64,000 nt of DNA from Halichondria panicea (Eukaryota; Porifera; Demospongiae; Suberitida; Halichondriidae), in the NCBI RefSeq assembly GCF_963675165.1, contig NC_087387.1, positions 4,614,990 to 4,678,989 of the forward strand. The letters are read 5' to 3'. The notes under the pieces are model-generated. The model was not told where the DNA came from. It saw only the letters and a program-made list of their open reading frames with translations, and made no database searches. The translations under genes were made by a program, and so were the position numbers. Within the stretch, counting starts at the first letter, position 1, and every line of letters starts with the position of its first letter. Below, piece after piece: positions 47,001 through 59,327 of the stretch.

Positions 47001-50000
47001 TGCACTATTATAATTATAGTTTGCATGCATGTCCAAGCATGCACAGTATAGACAAATTAAGTGTTGCCATACTACTTTGTTTTCTCGATGCACCCAGAGT
47101 TCACGACCCAAGAGAGGAAAATACTTTGGGAGCTAAGTATAGATACAGGGCTTACCTTGTCAGCAATCAGTAGCACCAAAATTTGAGCAGTTATCAGTGA
47201 CAAACAGATGATTATCGCTCCGATGAAACCAGATATGCCAATCTTGTAAAATATGGATACTGAGAAATACCTGCATAAGAGATGACAACGTGTATTGACA
47301 CATTAATCATTAATTGTACGTATAATTATTAATTAATGCTTACAGAGCAAGTGAAATTCCACACACTCTTGAAAAAAACAGCAAACAAAAGCCAAGGAAC
47401 AGCCTGCAAGTAATTGAATGAATATAATATAATATGGGCTTAACCAACTCTTACCTGTGTGCAATATCCCGGGAGAAGAAAGTCTTCCGGAGTGTCTTAT
47501 CGTACTGGGACTTCTGGTAAGAAGCTGATATCTCCTCCAGTTGAGACGCCACTACTTGGTCATCTTTAAAGATCTTCTTTAGAGTCTTGAGAGCTTTATG
47601 TGGCTTATTCTTCTTGACATGCCATCTGAAATGAGTCAGTATAATTCTAGACTATGCGTTCAAATTCATTTCCAAAGGCACTCGATCATAACACAATTAG
47701 TTACTCAAACTGATGCATATCGATATACAACAGCTAGTACAAAACAGCGAGGCCATAATATAATTTGTTTTTTGTGTCATCACCTTGGAGATTCTGGGAT
47801 GAGCGGTGATCCGATTAAGAGACAGCAGGCAAGAATCAGCTGTAGACCCAGTGACACTCTCCAACCAAACGACAACCCCTCAACCCCAATATTCACCAGA
47901 GCAGCAATCTGGCAACAATATCCTTGTACTTATGCATCATGCATGGTCATAATTATATACAGCACGTACGTACAACAGGCCATATTAAGTATATACACAG
48001 CTTACCAGATTTCCAGTAACACCTGCCATTGGTGCTAAGCTGACCATTCTACCACGATATTGTTTGGGGGCAATCTCAGCAATGTACACTGGCATTGATT
48101 GTACAATAATCCTGTACATGTGCGAGTGCCGTGGGTTTGATACATCGATCCTTGTTGGTATCAGGAGAGCATGAATAATACCGTATAGAGGGTAATTTTC
48201 GTGGGGCAAAAATATTTGTGGTTTTCGTAGTTGAAGGTTTGTTTAACCACGAATATTACCCACAAATGAAGCGACTTTGCCTACCTTTACCTGCAGTGCA
48301 AGCTCCAACCAAAGCTCCAACCACAACAATATTACCCACGAAAGGTCTCAATAATATTGCTGAGCCATGAATATTTTGTCTCCCGGAAATTACCCGCTAT
48401 ACGGTAGTCACATTGGTCATCACTGCAACATACCCAACTCCTAGTCCTGACCAAATCCTTCCAATCAAAAGCATCCTATACAAAGGACAGATCCACACTC
48501 AAACACAAAAGGCGTTTAACAACAAAGCAACCTGCCATAAAGCGATTGCAGCACTCTGAATGATGATTCCAGAGGCAGACAGTAGTGCCCCGGTCACTAG
48601 AACAGCCCTCCTCCCAGCCCAGTCTGACAGGGGTCCCCCCAACAGAGCACCCACCAGAGAGCCTAACGAGAACAGCGCCACCACCAGACCCTGAGGGGGG
48701 TTTAAAGACCTGTATTAATTATACTGATTGCCTTGGACCCATATCATAGCCTGGAGAGTCATTGAAACACTTCACACAAAGGAGCTCAAGAACTCACTAA
48801 CTCACTAAGATGGCGCTTGTTTCCTCACTGGAGTTCCCAGTGGTGGAGTTGTCCTCCAACCCTGAGAGGTTGAAGAAATCTCTAAAACCTTTCATCTCCT
48901 TCACTCCATTACTAGAACTGAGGTGCGAGTGGAATTCTTGAATTACATTGGACACTCAGTGAATAACATTTGGTCACCTCCTCAAGAGGGCAACCGAGCG
49001 CTATTATTGTCGGGGAACATTGATTTTATTAGTGGATTTCGTGTGTATACCTATTGGTACCTACAATCCAGTACTCGACCAGTACAAAGTAGTGCGCAGC
49101 AAGGGTAGAGTGATTGGTGTGTGTGTGTGTGTGTGTGTGGACACAAAAATGAGTTGTGAATATAGGGATGCGGCGATTATGCGAGCATAATTTTGAGAAT
49201 AATAGGTAGCTTGGAGCATTAGGAATTATGCGGGAATAAACGGTAGAGTAGGTGGGAATAATTATGCCACGTGGCTAGCATTCTAAATAAAGCACAATTA
49301 CCAATGTTATTGTACTCTAATCTGAACTAGACTGCAGCTACATATAGCACAGTAGCTAGCTACCGTACTTATTCGATTTAAAGCGACCCTCCAAATATGC
49401 GACACCCTCGATCTTTTCCAATTTTCTGACCTCTAAAAATAGCGACTGCAGCGTTCACAATTATTTTTTTATGTCGCGTCCTAAATAGAGGTCAAACCAC
49501 AGCCTTGATTCCAGGCCGGAAGAAACAACGTAATTTAAGCGGCCTATAATCGAGGACAGTAGAATAACCTCCAATTAGATGCGACCCTCTAAATATGCGA
49601 CACCAGGACTTCAACATAATTTTCAACCTCCAAAAGAAACGACCTCTGGCTTCGTAATTATTTAAAAGTGTCGCTTTAAATCGAATAAGTACGGTAACCT
49701 TATAGCTAGTAGACTACTAGTACTTTATATGGAATCTGAAGAGAATCAAGAGATTAGTACAGCCAGTAGTGCCTATATCCCAACACAACACAACAGACAC
49801 TGAACCTACTGAAGCCACTATGATTCCAGTTCCAACCCCCCAGCCAAGTAGAGACATATTGATGCTGGATCAACTCAAGGCACTTCGTTTGGTGATCAGC
49901 AATACAATGCTCTTCAGGACTATATGTATATATTATATGTAGAGACTTCACTTGTGTTGCAAAAGATGATTTTTATTGTGATTTTAATGAAGAATAATAA

Positions 50001-50537
50001 ATTTGTTATGAGAATAATGGGCTGAATCACTGAGAATAATAGGCTATAGCTTGGGAATTGGAGAATAGAATAACCGGTAAAATTTGGAGCATAATAGCCT
50101 CAAGCCTAGTTGTGAATGACTATATTAGTATATAGACACTTTAATGGACTACTTTAACTGCTAATGAGACAGTGGTTGAAAAATAATAGGCATAAGCTAC
50201 TGATAGTTGAAACTTGTAGGCGATCTTCGAAGGCGACTGTTTTCTAATCGTGGCTTTCTAGATTGACGATCATTTAAGGTCTACGGCAAAAATATATGAT
50301 TGTGTTTGTCTACGGTTTACAGTAAAAAAATATATATATGCAATCGTATGTGTTTGTGAAGCTCAACACACAGCTCTAGCTATGAGCATCTTGTTTCAGA
50401 GTACGTAGCACTCTAGACGATCAAAGTGTAGATCTATTAACTCACCTGATATCATATCCAACGAGGAACCAAGATGAGCCAATGAAGGCAGAGCAGGTCA
50501 CCACATAACACCACTTGCATTCACAGCCAGGTGCCAT
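44012..50537 (-). CDS. SP2: MFS sugar-porter family transporter
   Basis: Fourteen exons: 50537-50446, 48917-48806, 48690-48536, 48475-48434, 48111-48006, 47908-47784, 47625-47455, 47403-47344, 47270-47156, 46819-46635, 45177-45128, 44734-44562, 44401-44325 and 44171-44012. They give 540 aa with matching phases. It is a 12-helix plasma-membrane transporter of the SLC2/sugar-porter family. Seen are GPLSDWAGRR after TM2, PESPRW after TM6, ADKFGRK after TM8, SELYPLKIKG after TM10 and LLPETK after TM12. The N-terminus carries a Cys cluster (GCECKWCYVVTC) and the tail is acidic (SSDEELRGLDISLEDL). The TM7 sugar motif QQLSGIN is replaced by SRVCGIS. A consensus-like donor GCAGGT is used for intron 3. 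Introns host several MITEs. Substrate unknown; the HMIT (SLC2A13) branch is a plausible relative. Confidence 0.88.
44866..45113. mobile_element. Second TATAGCGTGAAATTTTC MITE family, in SP2 intron 11
   Basis: The stretch has ends near ATAGCGTGAAATTTTC and AAAATTTCGAGCTATA and an inner block GGCCTCTAAAAGCATTTCG. An inversely oriented relative is at 57757-57990 in SP4. Confidence 0.5.
48179..48406. mobile_element. TA-flanked MITE in SP2 intron 4
   Basis: Ends CCGTATAGAGGGTAATTTTC and ATTACCCGCTATACGG, flanked by TA. Closest to the copies at 37925 and 56093, sharing GTGGTTGAAGGT and CTGCAGTGCAAGC. Confidence 0.75.
49361..49696. mobile_element. TACCGTACTTATTCGATTTA MITE in SP2 intron 1
   Basis: The inverted ends TACCGTACTTATTCGATTTA and its complement span 336 bp, with TA at the outer edges. 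It contains a decayed CTAGCCTCGA-type foldback (49500-49560), an insertion inside an insertion. Confidence 0.75.
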
Positions 50538-50851
50538 CTTCAATTTCAGCATAATAATATTGTTCCGCACTAGCACTATAGTGGTAGCCTCGATCCCAGG
50601 CCGAGTTTTCGCTTTTATAACGGTTAGGCAAACAACTAGTGATTGTATAGGTCACCCCTCTATATAGCTACAAAAGTATATTCATGCCATGCTTCACTAT
50701 AGCAACAATAGATCAGGCTATATCTAAATCATTGATCAATGCATGGAACACTGGGCCCTAATATATTAATACAGGCTGCAGAGTGATTGATCTGAGATCA
50801 CTTTGGCATGCAGTGCACACTGTATAAAAGCAAATTGACATAATTATTATT
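50538..50851. other. Spacer between SP3 and SP2
   Basis: A 314-bp gap that must hold the SP3 3' end and the SP2 promoter. It contains a half copy of the 42565 foldback at 50587-50632. No TATA box was recognised. Confidence 0.5.
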
Positions 50852-53800
50852 TTACAGAGTTTGAGTTAATTTGTCCGTATCTCTAGTCACTTTATCACAG
50901 TCATCGTTTTGATTGGTCAGATCCTCCAGAGAAATGTCCAGTCCTCGTAACTCTTCATCAGAGCTGGAGACAGCCAACACTTGAACTTTGTTGACACGAC
51001 CACACCTAGTGGGAAGTAACCACAACCTTATCACTCTAAGCACTCGCTATAATTATATATATAGCCTCTCGCTATATATAGCCTCTATTCCAGGCCGCTC
51101 TCAATTGAGAGATACAGTCTGGTATACACTGTTTACAACTAGTGTTCCAGGCCGCTCTCAATTGAGAGATACGGTCTGGTATACACTGTTTACAACTAGT
51201 GTTCAAGCTGGCGCTGTGCTAATGCCTCTCGCCATGTTTTTGCTTTCGAATTTTATATTAAAGTTATATAAAGTCACTGAGAAGAAAACACTTATTTACA
51301 TGCATGCATCTATTGTTGTTATTTATTGTATTATGTGGCTTACCAGGACCTCAAGAAAGAAGAAAATTGATTCTTCCAGGATCTATAGTTCAGTGTATAT
51401 AATATCTAAGAAGAAAAGACCTGTGTACATGCATATTGTTATCTATATTGTTATATGGTAGGCTTACCAGGCCCTCAAGACAAAGATGATTCTGCCAGGA
51501 GGATTTGGATATTATTTTCTCACACATGGGAATGAGCGCGCATGCGCATTACATCCACAGGAATAATTAAAGGGTGTGTCAATTTCACAAATGGCTACTG
51601 CTATATAGCTAGCTGTTTTAACAGATATTTTCTGAGTCTTGTAGCTAACAAAAAGCTAGCGCTTTAGTGCAAGGCTAACTCATATGTTGAATAGAAATTA
51701 AAGTTTGTGCGAACAGATGATGCTATGAAAGATTCTGAAGAGACTGCAACATGCAGCCTTCAATGTGAGTCAAACTAGCCATAACTCGAGAAAGAAGCTT
51801 TAGTTTGCTAATCTACGAATCAAAATCCAAGAGAATGTGGCTAGAAGCCTATAGAAGCTGTTAGTTTTCGTCGCATTGCAACCGTTGAGCAGTTACTGCT
51901 GGAATACACAGACACACACACACACACACACACACACAGTCAGCTTTACCGTATCCCTCCTGCAGCTACGCCTTGAGGCATAATGATGTCATTGCACAAA
52001 TCATCACAGTTTTAATACAAGTGTAATAGCTAGTTTACTGACAGTGATAAGATTTTTTGGCCAACGTCCAACTAATAGACTATAAGAGGGTAGCATTCAA
52101 ATGATACAGTAAAGGTGTTTTAAAAGGTAGAGGTATACTTTTGATCAACATACGTACGTTAGATAGTAGAGAGGGTTGGTCCTCTGTAACCAGGGGGTGG
52201 AGAATAGTTGGTCAACCTGCTCCAGACTCAATTGCTACAAACAAACAATAGGAGGGCAATATACAAAGTTCTAACGGTGTATATATATAATTATACAGAT
52301 GCTGTAGTCGGCATGATACAAAATCTGTAGCCCTATAAGTACCACCATTTACCATAGTCTCTGGCAATAGCAGCAGTACAAATATGAAGATGAGGGCGCA
52401 GATGACGGCGTGCAGTAGAAGAGTCCCGGCAGTGCCCAGAGAAGAAGAGAGGAGGAAGGGAGAGATCTCCCCACTTAAAATGGTTCCAACCCACCAACCA
52501 GACGATGCCACTGACAATGACAAACCTGGGCAGAGAGGAGTTTCATATAGATTGGGTAAAATTCGTACATTTCTTTGCATGCTAGGGCACTATAATGACC
52601 GAGCAAGTAGTTAAATGGTCAGTTAAATACGCCTGATGAGCCTGATAGATATTTATATACCTCTGTATGCATGCATGAACTATAATATTATGCAAACCTT
52701 TTATCTTCAATGGATACAGCTCGCTAACAACAATCCAACTCTGATTCCTACATGTAAAAAAAGAACACCTGAGAAGTTAGCTCTACTGTTTTAAAATTCA
52801 CTTAAAACGTGGCTAAAAGACAATACATGCAGAAGCTGCGCATAGTACTCGCATTGCAACCGTTGAGCAGTTACTCCCATGCAGACAGACAGGCACATGC
52901 AAACACACGGATATACGGATAGTTTTACTGTGGCTACCCAGGGGCGTAGCCAGGATTTTGAGGAAGGGGGTGCTATCACAACTAAAGAGGGCGCGAAGCG
53001 CCGAAATTTGGTTGACCAGAAGCCACACCTCTTATTAATAATTAAATAGTTGGGTGTGGCCCAATCCATAGAGAAGCCTGTTTTGCTACGAAAGAGAACT
53101 AGTCTATAGATCTAAGCCAGAACAGCTCACAGTTTAAAGACCAATTCGTTTTGCTTGCCTATACTAGCTAGCTAACTGCAGCAAGATCTGGAAGAGAAGG
53201 GGGTGCTCAGCTAGACAATCAGGTACACTTTGTGTATAATCTCAGATAGAAAGGGGGTGCTTGAGCACCTCCCCTGGCTACGCCCCTGCTACCCCCCCAC
53301 AAGGCAAAATAATCAACATTCTCAGCTATATCTATAGATGGCGGCTCGCCCCAAAACCATTCTTATTTCTTGTGCACAACTGCATGCAGAGATTATAACA
53401 ATATCATGCAGGGCCCACATATGATACATATAATTATAGCTAAATATACAGTTAGGTGAATATACGTAGTATAACACTGTGCATGATGGTATTAAACTCA
53501 CATGCTAGATAAAGCCCCCACACCGACAAACAGAGCGAGACAAGCCACTACAAAGTATCCTGCGATGGTCTTGTCAGAGGAGAGCTGGTCTGCCTCCAGT
53601 CCAAATCCCAGAATGAGCCCTGAGGCCGCTACCAGACAAACACTCATCACCACATACCCACACAGCAGAATTAACTTGCGACCAAACTGCAGGCAGATGT
53701 ACCCTCAAACTCAGTAAAATTAATAGTGATGGTATGCCATATAAAATTAAATACTGTAATTATAGTGTACGCATGGCACAATAGACGGAGTGCTGCGGAA

Positions 53801-56601
53801 ATCTATATACTTTCTTTTCTCGATGCACCCTGCACAGTTTATGATCCGGAGGAAAAACTTTGAGAGCTAACTATAGAAATGACAGGGGGGGGGAGCGTGC
53901 ATGCCAGTTATTATAAATCGCCGAGTTCCGAAAGACTTGCATGCATTGCTTTTGGATCTTACCTTGTCAGCAATCAGTAGCACCAAAATTTGACCAATTA
54001 ACAGTGACAAAGTGAGGATTACCGCTCCGATGAAACCAGATATGCCAATCTTGTAGAATATAGACACTGAGAAATACCTGCATAGAGATGTCAACTCAGG
54101 GTGTCATACAGGATTTTAAAGTAGAGGGAGGAAATGAGAAAAGTAACCAGAAAATGTTGCTAAAAAAAGGTCAACTGCATGTTATTTCAATACCCAGCTA
54201 TGGACACTCAGTCATAATTGAAAGGGGGGGGATATCCCCCCTTTCCCCCTGTATGACACCCTGCAACTTATAATGATTAATGTATACGGCATTAATGCTT
54301 ACAGAGCAAGTGAAATTCCACACATTCTTGACAAAAACAGCAAACAGAAGCCAAGAAAGAGCCTGCAAGTGTAAATTAAATAATGTGGGCTTAACCAACT
54401 CATACCTGTGAGCAATATCCCAGGAGAAAAAAGTCTTCCAGAGTGTTTTCTCGTACTGGGACTTCTGGTAAGAAGCTGATATCTCCTCCAGTCGAGATGC
54501 CACAACTCGGTCATCTTTGAAAATTCTTTTCAGAGTCTTCAGAGCTTTGTGTGGCTTGTTCTTCTTAACATGCCATCTGAAAAAGAGTATAATTATAGAC
54601 TAGTGTTTGAATTCATTTCCTCCATAACACAATAATTATTAGTTTTACTGCATATCGATATGAAGCCTGCATGTGCCATAAATTTTATAAATGATAATTA
54701 TACTTAATCTAGCTGTTTGTTGTGTAATCCACCTTGGAGATTCTGGGATAAGCGGTGATCCGATAATGAGACAGCAGGCAAGAATCAGATGTAGACCCAG
54801 CGACACTCTCCAACCAAACGACAACCCCTCAACCCCAATATTCACCAGAGCAGCAATCTGGCAAAGACAAGCCAAATTATTAATACTTAAGTCTATTTGT
54901 GTTGAGTTCAAGCTCGGAAGTTATGTGGTCAATTATGGCTTCATTTATGCTTTATGTGGTGGACATGTATGCCTGGGACTTCTACATGGAAAATGCTAAC
55001 TTTTAGCTGGTTGGAGCTTACCAGCTCTACAGCATATAGGTAGAAGCGCTTTTTAACAAGGAATCCAATGGTATAAGAAACTTTGAATTTCAGTAAAGTA
55101 TGACAAAGTTATGACAACTTTATGAAGGTCAAACTCAATACAAATAGACCTTTTTTTTTAAGTATACACAAAGCTTACCAGATTTCCAGTAACGCTTGCC
55201 ATTGATGCCAAGCTGACCAGTCTACCACGATATTGTTTGGGGGCAATCTCAGCAATGTACACTGGTACTGATTGTACAATAATCCTACGAGTGCGGCATG
55301 CATGCATGTGCATGAGTTTGATACAATTATACACTAGTATATAGTCACATTCAATCACTGATTGGTTATCACTGCAACATACCCAAGTCCTAGTCCTGAC
55401 CAAATCCTTCCAATCAAAAGCATCCTATATACATCCACACTCAAACACAAAAAGCTTTTCACAATAAAGCAACCTGCCATAAAGCCATTGAAGCACTCTG
55501 AATGACGATTCCAGAGGCAAATAGTAGTGCCCCGATCACTAGAGCAGCCCTCCTCCCAGCCCAGTCTGACAGGGGTCCCCCTAATAGAGCACCCACCAGA
55601 CAGCCTAACGAGAACAGGGCCACCACCAGACCCTGAGGAAAGTTTGAAGACCTGGTCTTTACGTATAATTAGCCTTGGACCCATATCATAAAGCCTGGAG
55701 AGTCATTAATTGAAACACTTCACGCAAGGAGCTCAGTTGATCTACAAGAACTCACTAACTCACTAAGATGGCACTAGTTTCCTCACTGGAGTCCCCAGTG
55801 GTGGAGTTGTCCTCTGAACCCGAGAGGTTGAAGAAATCTCTAAAACCGTTCATCTCCTTCACTCCATTACTAGAACTGGGGTGGGAGGGAATTCTTGAAT
55901 TACATTTTGGACACTCAGTGTATTATATCTGCTTTAAAATAATTATAGTGGATTTTGTGTGTATATATACTATCTAACCAGTACCTCAACCAGTACAAAG
56001 TGGCGCGCAGCAGGGGTAGAGTGATTGGTGTGTGTGTGTGTGTGTGGACATAACAACGAGACAGTGGTTGAAAAATAATAGGCTAATGATAATATCGTAT
56101 AGAGGGTAATTTTCGTGGGGCTGGTTTTCGTGGTTGAATTAAGGTCTGACCACGAATATTTTACCCACGAATGAAGCCGACCTTTACCTGCAGTGCAAGC
56201 AGCAACCACGAAAATATTACCCACGAAATGTCTCAATATTGCTGAACCACAAATATTTTGTCCCCCGAAAATTACTCGCTATACGGTTTAAAACTCGTAG
56301 AAGGCGACGAAAAACACTGTTTTCTAATCGATCTAATCTTGGCTTTCTAGATTCCCAATCATTCTCTCCATGCATATAATGTTAAGGTCTATGGTAAAAT
56401 CTATTCGCAAATCTAAGCTAACGCACGGCTGGGGTAAATGCTCGATCTACGAGCATCTTGTGTAATAATACGTAGCACTCTAGCCGATCAAAGTGTAGAT
56501 CTATCTCACCCGATATCGTATCCACTGAGGAACCAAGATGAGCCAATGAAGGCAGAGCAGGTCACCACATAACACCACTTGCACCCACATCCAGGTGCCA
56601 T
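50852..56601 (-). CDS. SP3: MFS sugar-porter family transporter
   Basis: Fourteen exons: 56601-56510, 55875-55764, 55632-55478, 55424-55383, 55284-55179, 54857-54733, 54576-54406, 54362-54303, 54077-53963, 53686-53502, 52747-52698, 52525-52353, 52234-52158 and 51005-50852. They give 538 aa. Exon sizes equal those of SP2 except the last (154 against 160 nt). Same 12-helix layout and motifs as SP2, with MAPGCGCKWCYVVTC at the start. Two deviations stand out: the sugar-porter signature after TM12 is LLPETM instead of LLPETK, and exon 11 begins with MNQSW rather than VSQGW. The TM7 motif reads SRMCGIS. SP2 and SP3 are the closest pair in the cluster. The start is set by the conserved Cys-rich N-terminus. 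Confidence 0.87.
51086..51203. repeat. Tandem duplication of about 58 bp
   Basis: Two adjacent near-identical copies (core CCAGGCCGCTCTCAATTGAG and GGTATACACTGTTTACAACT) in the last intron of SP3. CTCAATTGAG inside each copy is a short palindrome. Confidence 0.75.
52939..53288. mobile_element. CAGGGGCGTAGCCAGG element in SP3 intron 10
   Basis: Ends CAGGGGCGTAGCCAGG and CCTGGCTACGCCCCTG, 350 bp, flanked by CTACC on both sides. Its inside shares AAGGGGGTGCT blocks near both ends. Confidence 0.78.
54097..54263. mobile_element. CAGGGTGTCATACAGG element in SP3 intron 8
   Basis: Ends CAGGGTGTCATACAGG and CCTGTATGACACCCTG with CAACT on both sides, 167 bp. It occupies most of a 225-bp intron. Same family as 5366. 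Confidence 0.8.
56093..56288. mobile_element. TA-flanked MITE in SP3 intron 1
   Basis: Ends TCGTATAGAGGGTAATTTTC and CTCGCTATACGG. The right TA is mutated to TT. Same family as 48179. Confidence 0.65.
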
Positions 56602-57063
56602 CTTCAAATTTAGATGTGTTCTGCACTCACTGCACTAGCTTTATAGTGCAAAGGTGCCAACTGTCCCGAATGACAGGGTTGTCACCTCAGATATCCCGGA
56701 TTTTCAAGGTTGCTGCTTTTGATCTGAGCTGGGTTACTAAGCTTGGAACTATTGCTAGAATTCGACAACCTTCACACAGCTTTTTTTACAAATTAATGGG
56801 CGGGGCTCACCTTGTTTTGCAATTTAATGACATCATCATTATTATGACTCATAATAATTATGAGCTTGCACAGCCTTGGCTACTAATTTAGCCTCGAATT
56901 AAGGCGGATTAAACACGTATTTTAATCTGCCTGGTCTCGAGGCTACTACTAATTAGTCAATGTGCCGGGCAGGCTGCAGAGTGATTGATCTGAGTGAGAC
57001 CACTGCATGCATGCACACTAATAAATAAATGATTTTTCTATATCAACTATTGAAATAATTATT
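56602..57063. other. Spacer between SP4 and SP3
   Basis: A 462-bp gap with the SP3 promoter region and the SP4 3' end. It holds a 57-bp foldback (56889-56945). No conserved promoter element was recognised between this and the other spacers. Confidence 0.5.
56889..56945. mobile_element. 57-bp foldback with 9-bp target duplication
   Basis: The ends TAGCCTCGA and TCGAGGCTA, with arms continuing through GGCGGATTAAA / TTTAATCTGCC, are flanked by CTACTAATT on both sides. Confidence 0.8.
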
Positions 57064-59241
57064 TTACAGAGTTTGTGTTAATTTGTCGGTATCTCCAGTC
57101 ACTTCATCACAGTCATCGTTCTGATTGGTCAGATCATCCAGAGAAATGTCCAGTCCTCGTAACTCTTCATCAGAGCTGGATTCAGCCAACACTTGAACTT
57201 TGTTGACACGACCACACCTAAGTAGAGAGAAACTACTGAAAAACAGTAGGACACGCATCACATACACCTCAGTAACCCCATGGATTTAGACAAAGATTTG
57301 TGCATGATTTTCAAGGAGCAAAACAGCAGCGATTCCACGGTAGTTTTCTCTTATATAGCTATTATATCATGCATAGTGAAAAACGATGGTTACTAACTAA
57401 TGGATCAGCGATCCCAATGGAATCCCAGCTCAATAGCTTGAAATTCACCATCAAACCTAGTGGATTTCACAGGCTACAATGGAGAGCAGTCTAGGGAGGT
57501 TAACCCAAGTTAGTTTCCGTCTTCCATAACAATAATATTTACAATGAGATTAAAGTGATGTGACCTAGAGAGCACAACAGTGAGATGGTGTGCACCATTA
57601 TAGGTACACTGAAATCTATAGGAAAGGTTAAAGGTCAAGAGCCTAACATAAACATTGTATACCACACATTCCATTGCCATGTGACATGACCCATGCCCCG
57701 CCTCCTCTGGACAAATAGCAAGTAGAGCGATATTTACATGCATGTATAATTATACTGTATAGCGTGAAATTTTCGAAGGGCTTAATTTTCGCAGATTTCG
57801 TTTCGTGGGTTGGAATTCTACACGAAAATTAAGTCCACGAAAAGTGTTCATTAATAAGAATTACCTGCTATCACGCAAATATTTAAAGGCGTGGCTTCCG
57901 GTAAGCAGTCATTCCGCGAACACTGTGCAACAAAATGGCTTTTAGAGGCCAATCCACGAAATATAAGTGCCTCGAAAATTTTGTATGCTGTCCATGCACA
58001 TATTTATACAACAGTGACGTACACCATTGGAAAGCCTCTGAAAGAGCAACGTACGTTAGATAGTAGAGAGGGTTGGTCCTCTGTAACCAGGGGGTGGAGA
58101 ATAGTTGGTCCACCTGCTCCAGACTCAGTTGCTGCAAGCGAAAGCATTGTTAAAGCCAAAATTTAACGTACATATGAATGATGTTGTAACGGATTGGAGT
58201 TAGGCTCTCGTCTGCTTTCTTGTTTCTGCGCTTTTTGGTGCTTCCCCCAGCCAATCCTTTAGCACATTGCAAATGTTTTTGCGGGTCTTGTAATAATAAA
58301 GGATTGGGATTTTGTACATTGTACCATTTTCTGATAGGCAGTACTACAATATGTACATGCAGCCAAAATTAATGCTTCAATAGTGGAATCCTATAATACT
58401 GATGCATATATCTGACCAATTAAGTGTACATACCGGTAGGATACAATGTGCCTTACCTTAGTCTCTGGCAATAGCAGCAGTATGAAAACAAAGATGAGGG
58501 CACAGATAACGGCGTGGAGTAGAAGAGTCCCGGCAGTGCCCAGAGAAGAGGAGAGGAGGAAGGGAGAGATCTCCCCACTCACAATATTACCAACCCACCA
58601 CCCGGCAGATGCCAATGACACTAACACACCTGGGTGGAAGAGAATGGTAGACATGCATTGAATCCTAGCCAAAAGACAACACCTTAAAGACGAGGGGTTT
58701 AATATCCAAGTAAAGGATCGAGAACATTATGATTTCTTACTTTACTACTTTTATCTTTATGTACGTGCATGTACATAATAAATGCAGAATTATATTATAC
58801 ACACATGCAGGCAGTCCTTGAATTTTCTTTACAAAAAATAATTATTGACCTTTGATTCTCAACGGGTACAGTTCACTGATTACAATCCAACCTTGACTCC
58901 TGTAAGAATAATAGCAGTGGACGATCAATAATCGCATTTTATTTTTTAATGCGGCTACAGGGCCTGACAATTACAAGTACTGACACATAATAAGAATAAA
59001 AAGAACCTACGTACGTAGTCCACTTACCCAGTAGTCATCATTCCCACACCGACAAACAGAGCGAGACAAGCCACTACAAAGTATCCTGCGATGGTCTTGT
59101 CAGAGGAGAGCTGGTCTGCCTCAAGTCCAAACCCCAGAATGAGCCCTGAGGCTGCTATCAGACAAACACTCATCACCACATACCCACACAGCAGAATCAA
59201 CTTGCGACCAAACTGGGAGGAAGAGGAGTGCATGGGTGTGT

Positions 59242-59327
<86 letters not shown>

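Noticed and set aside
59235-59327. Possible CRISPR-like or satellite array
   Set aside because: It is a simple GT dinucleotide repeat with no spacers.
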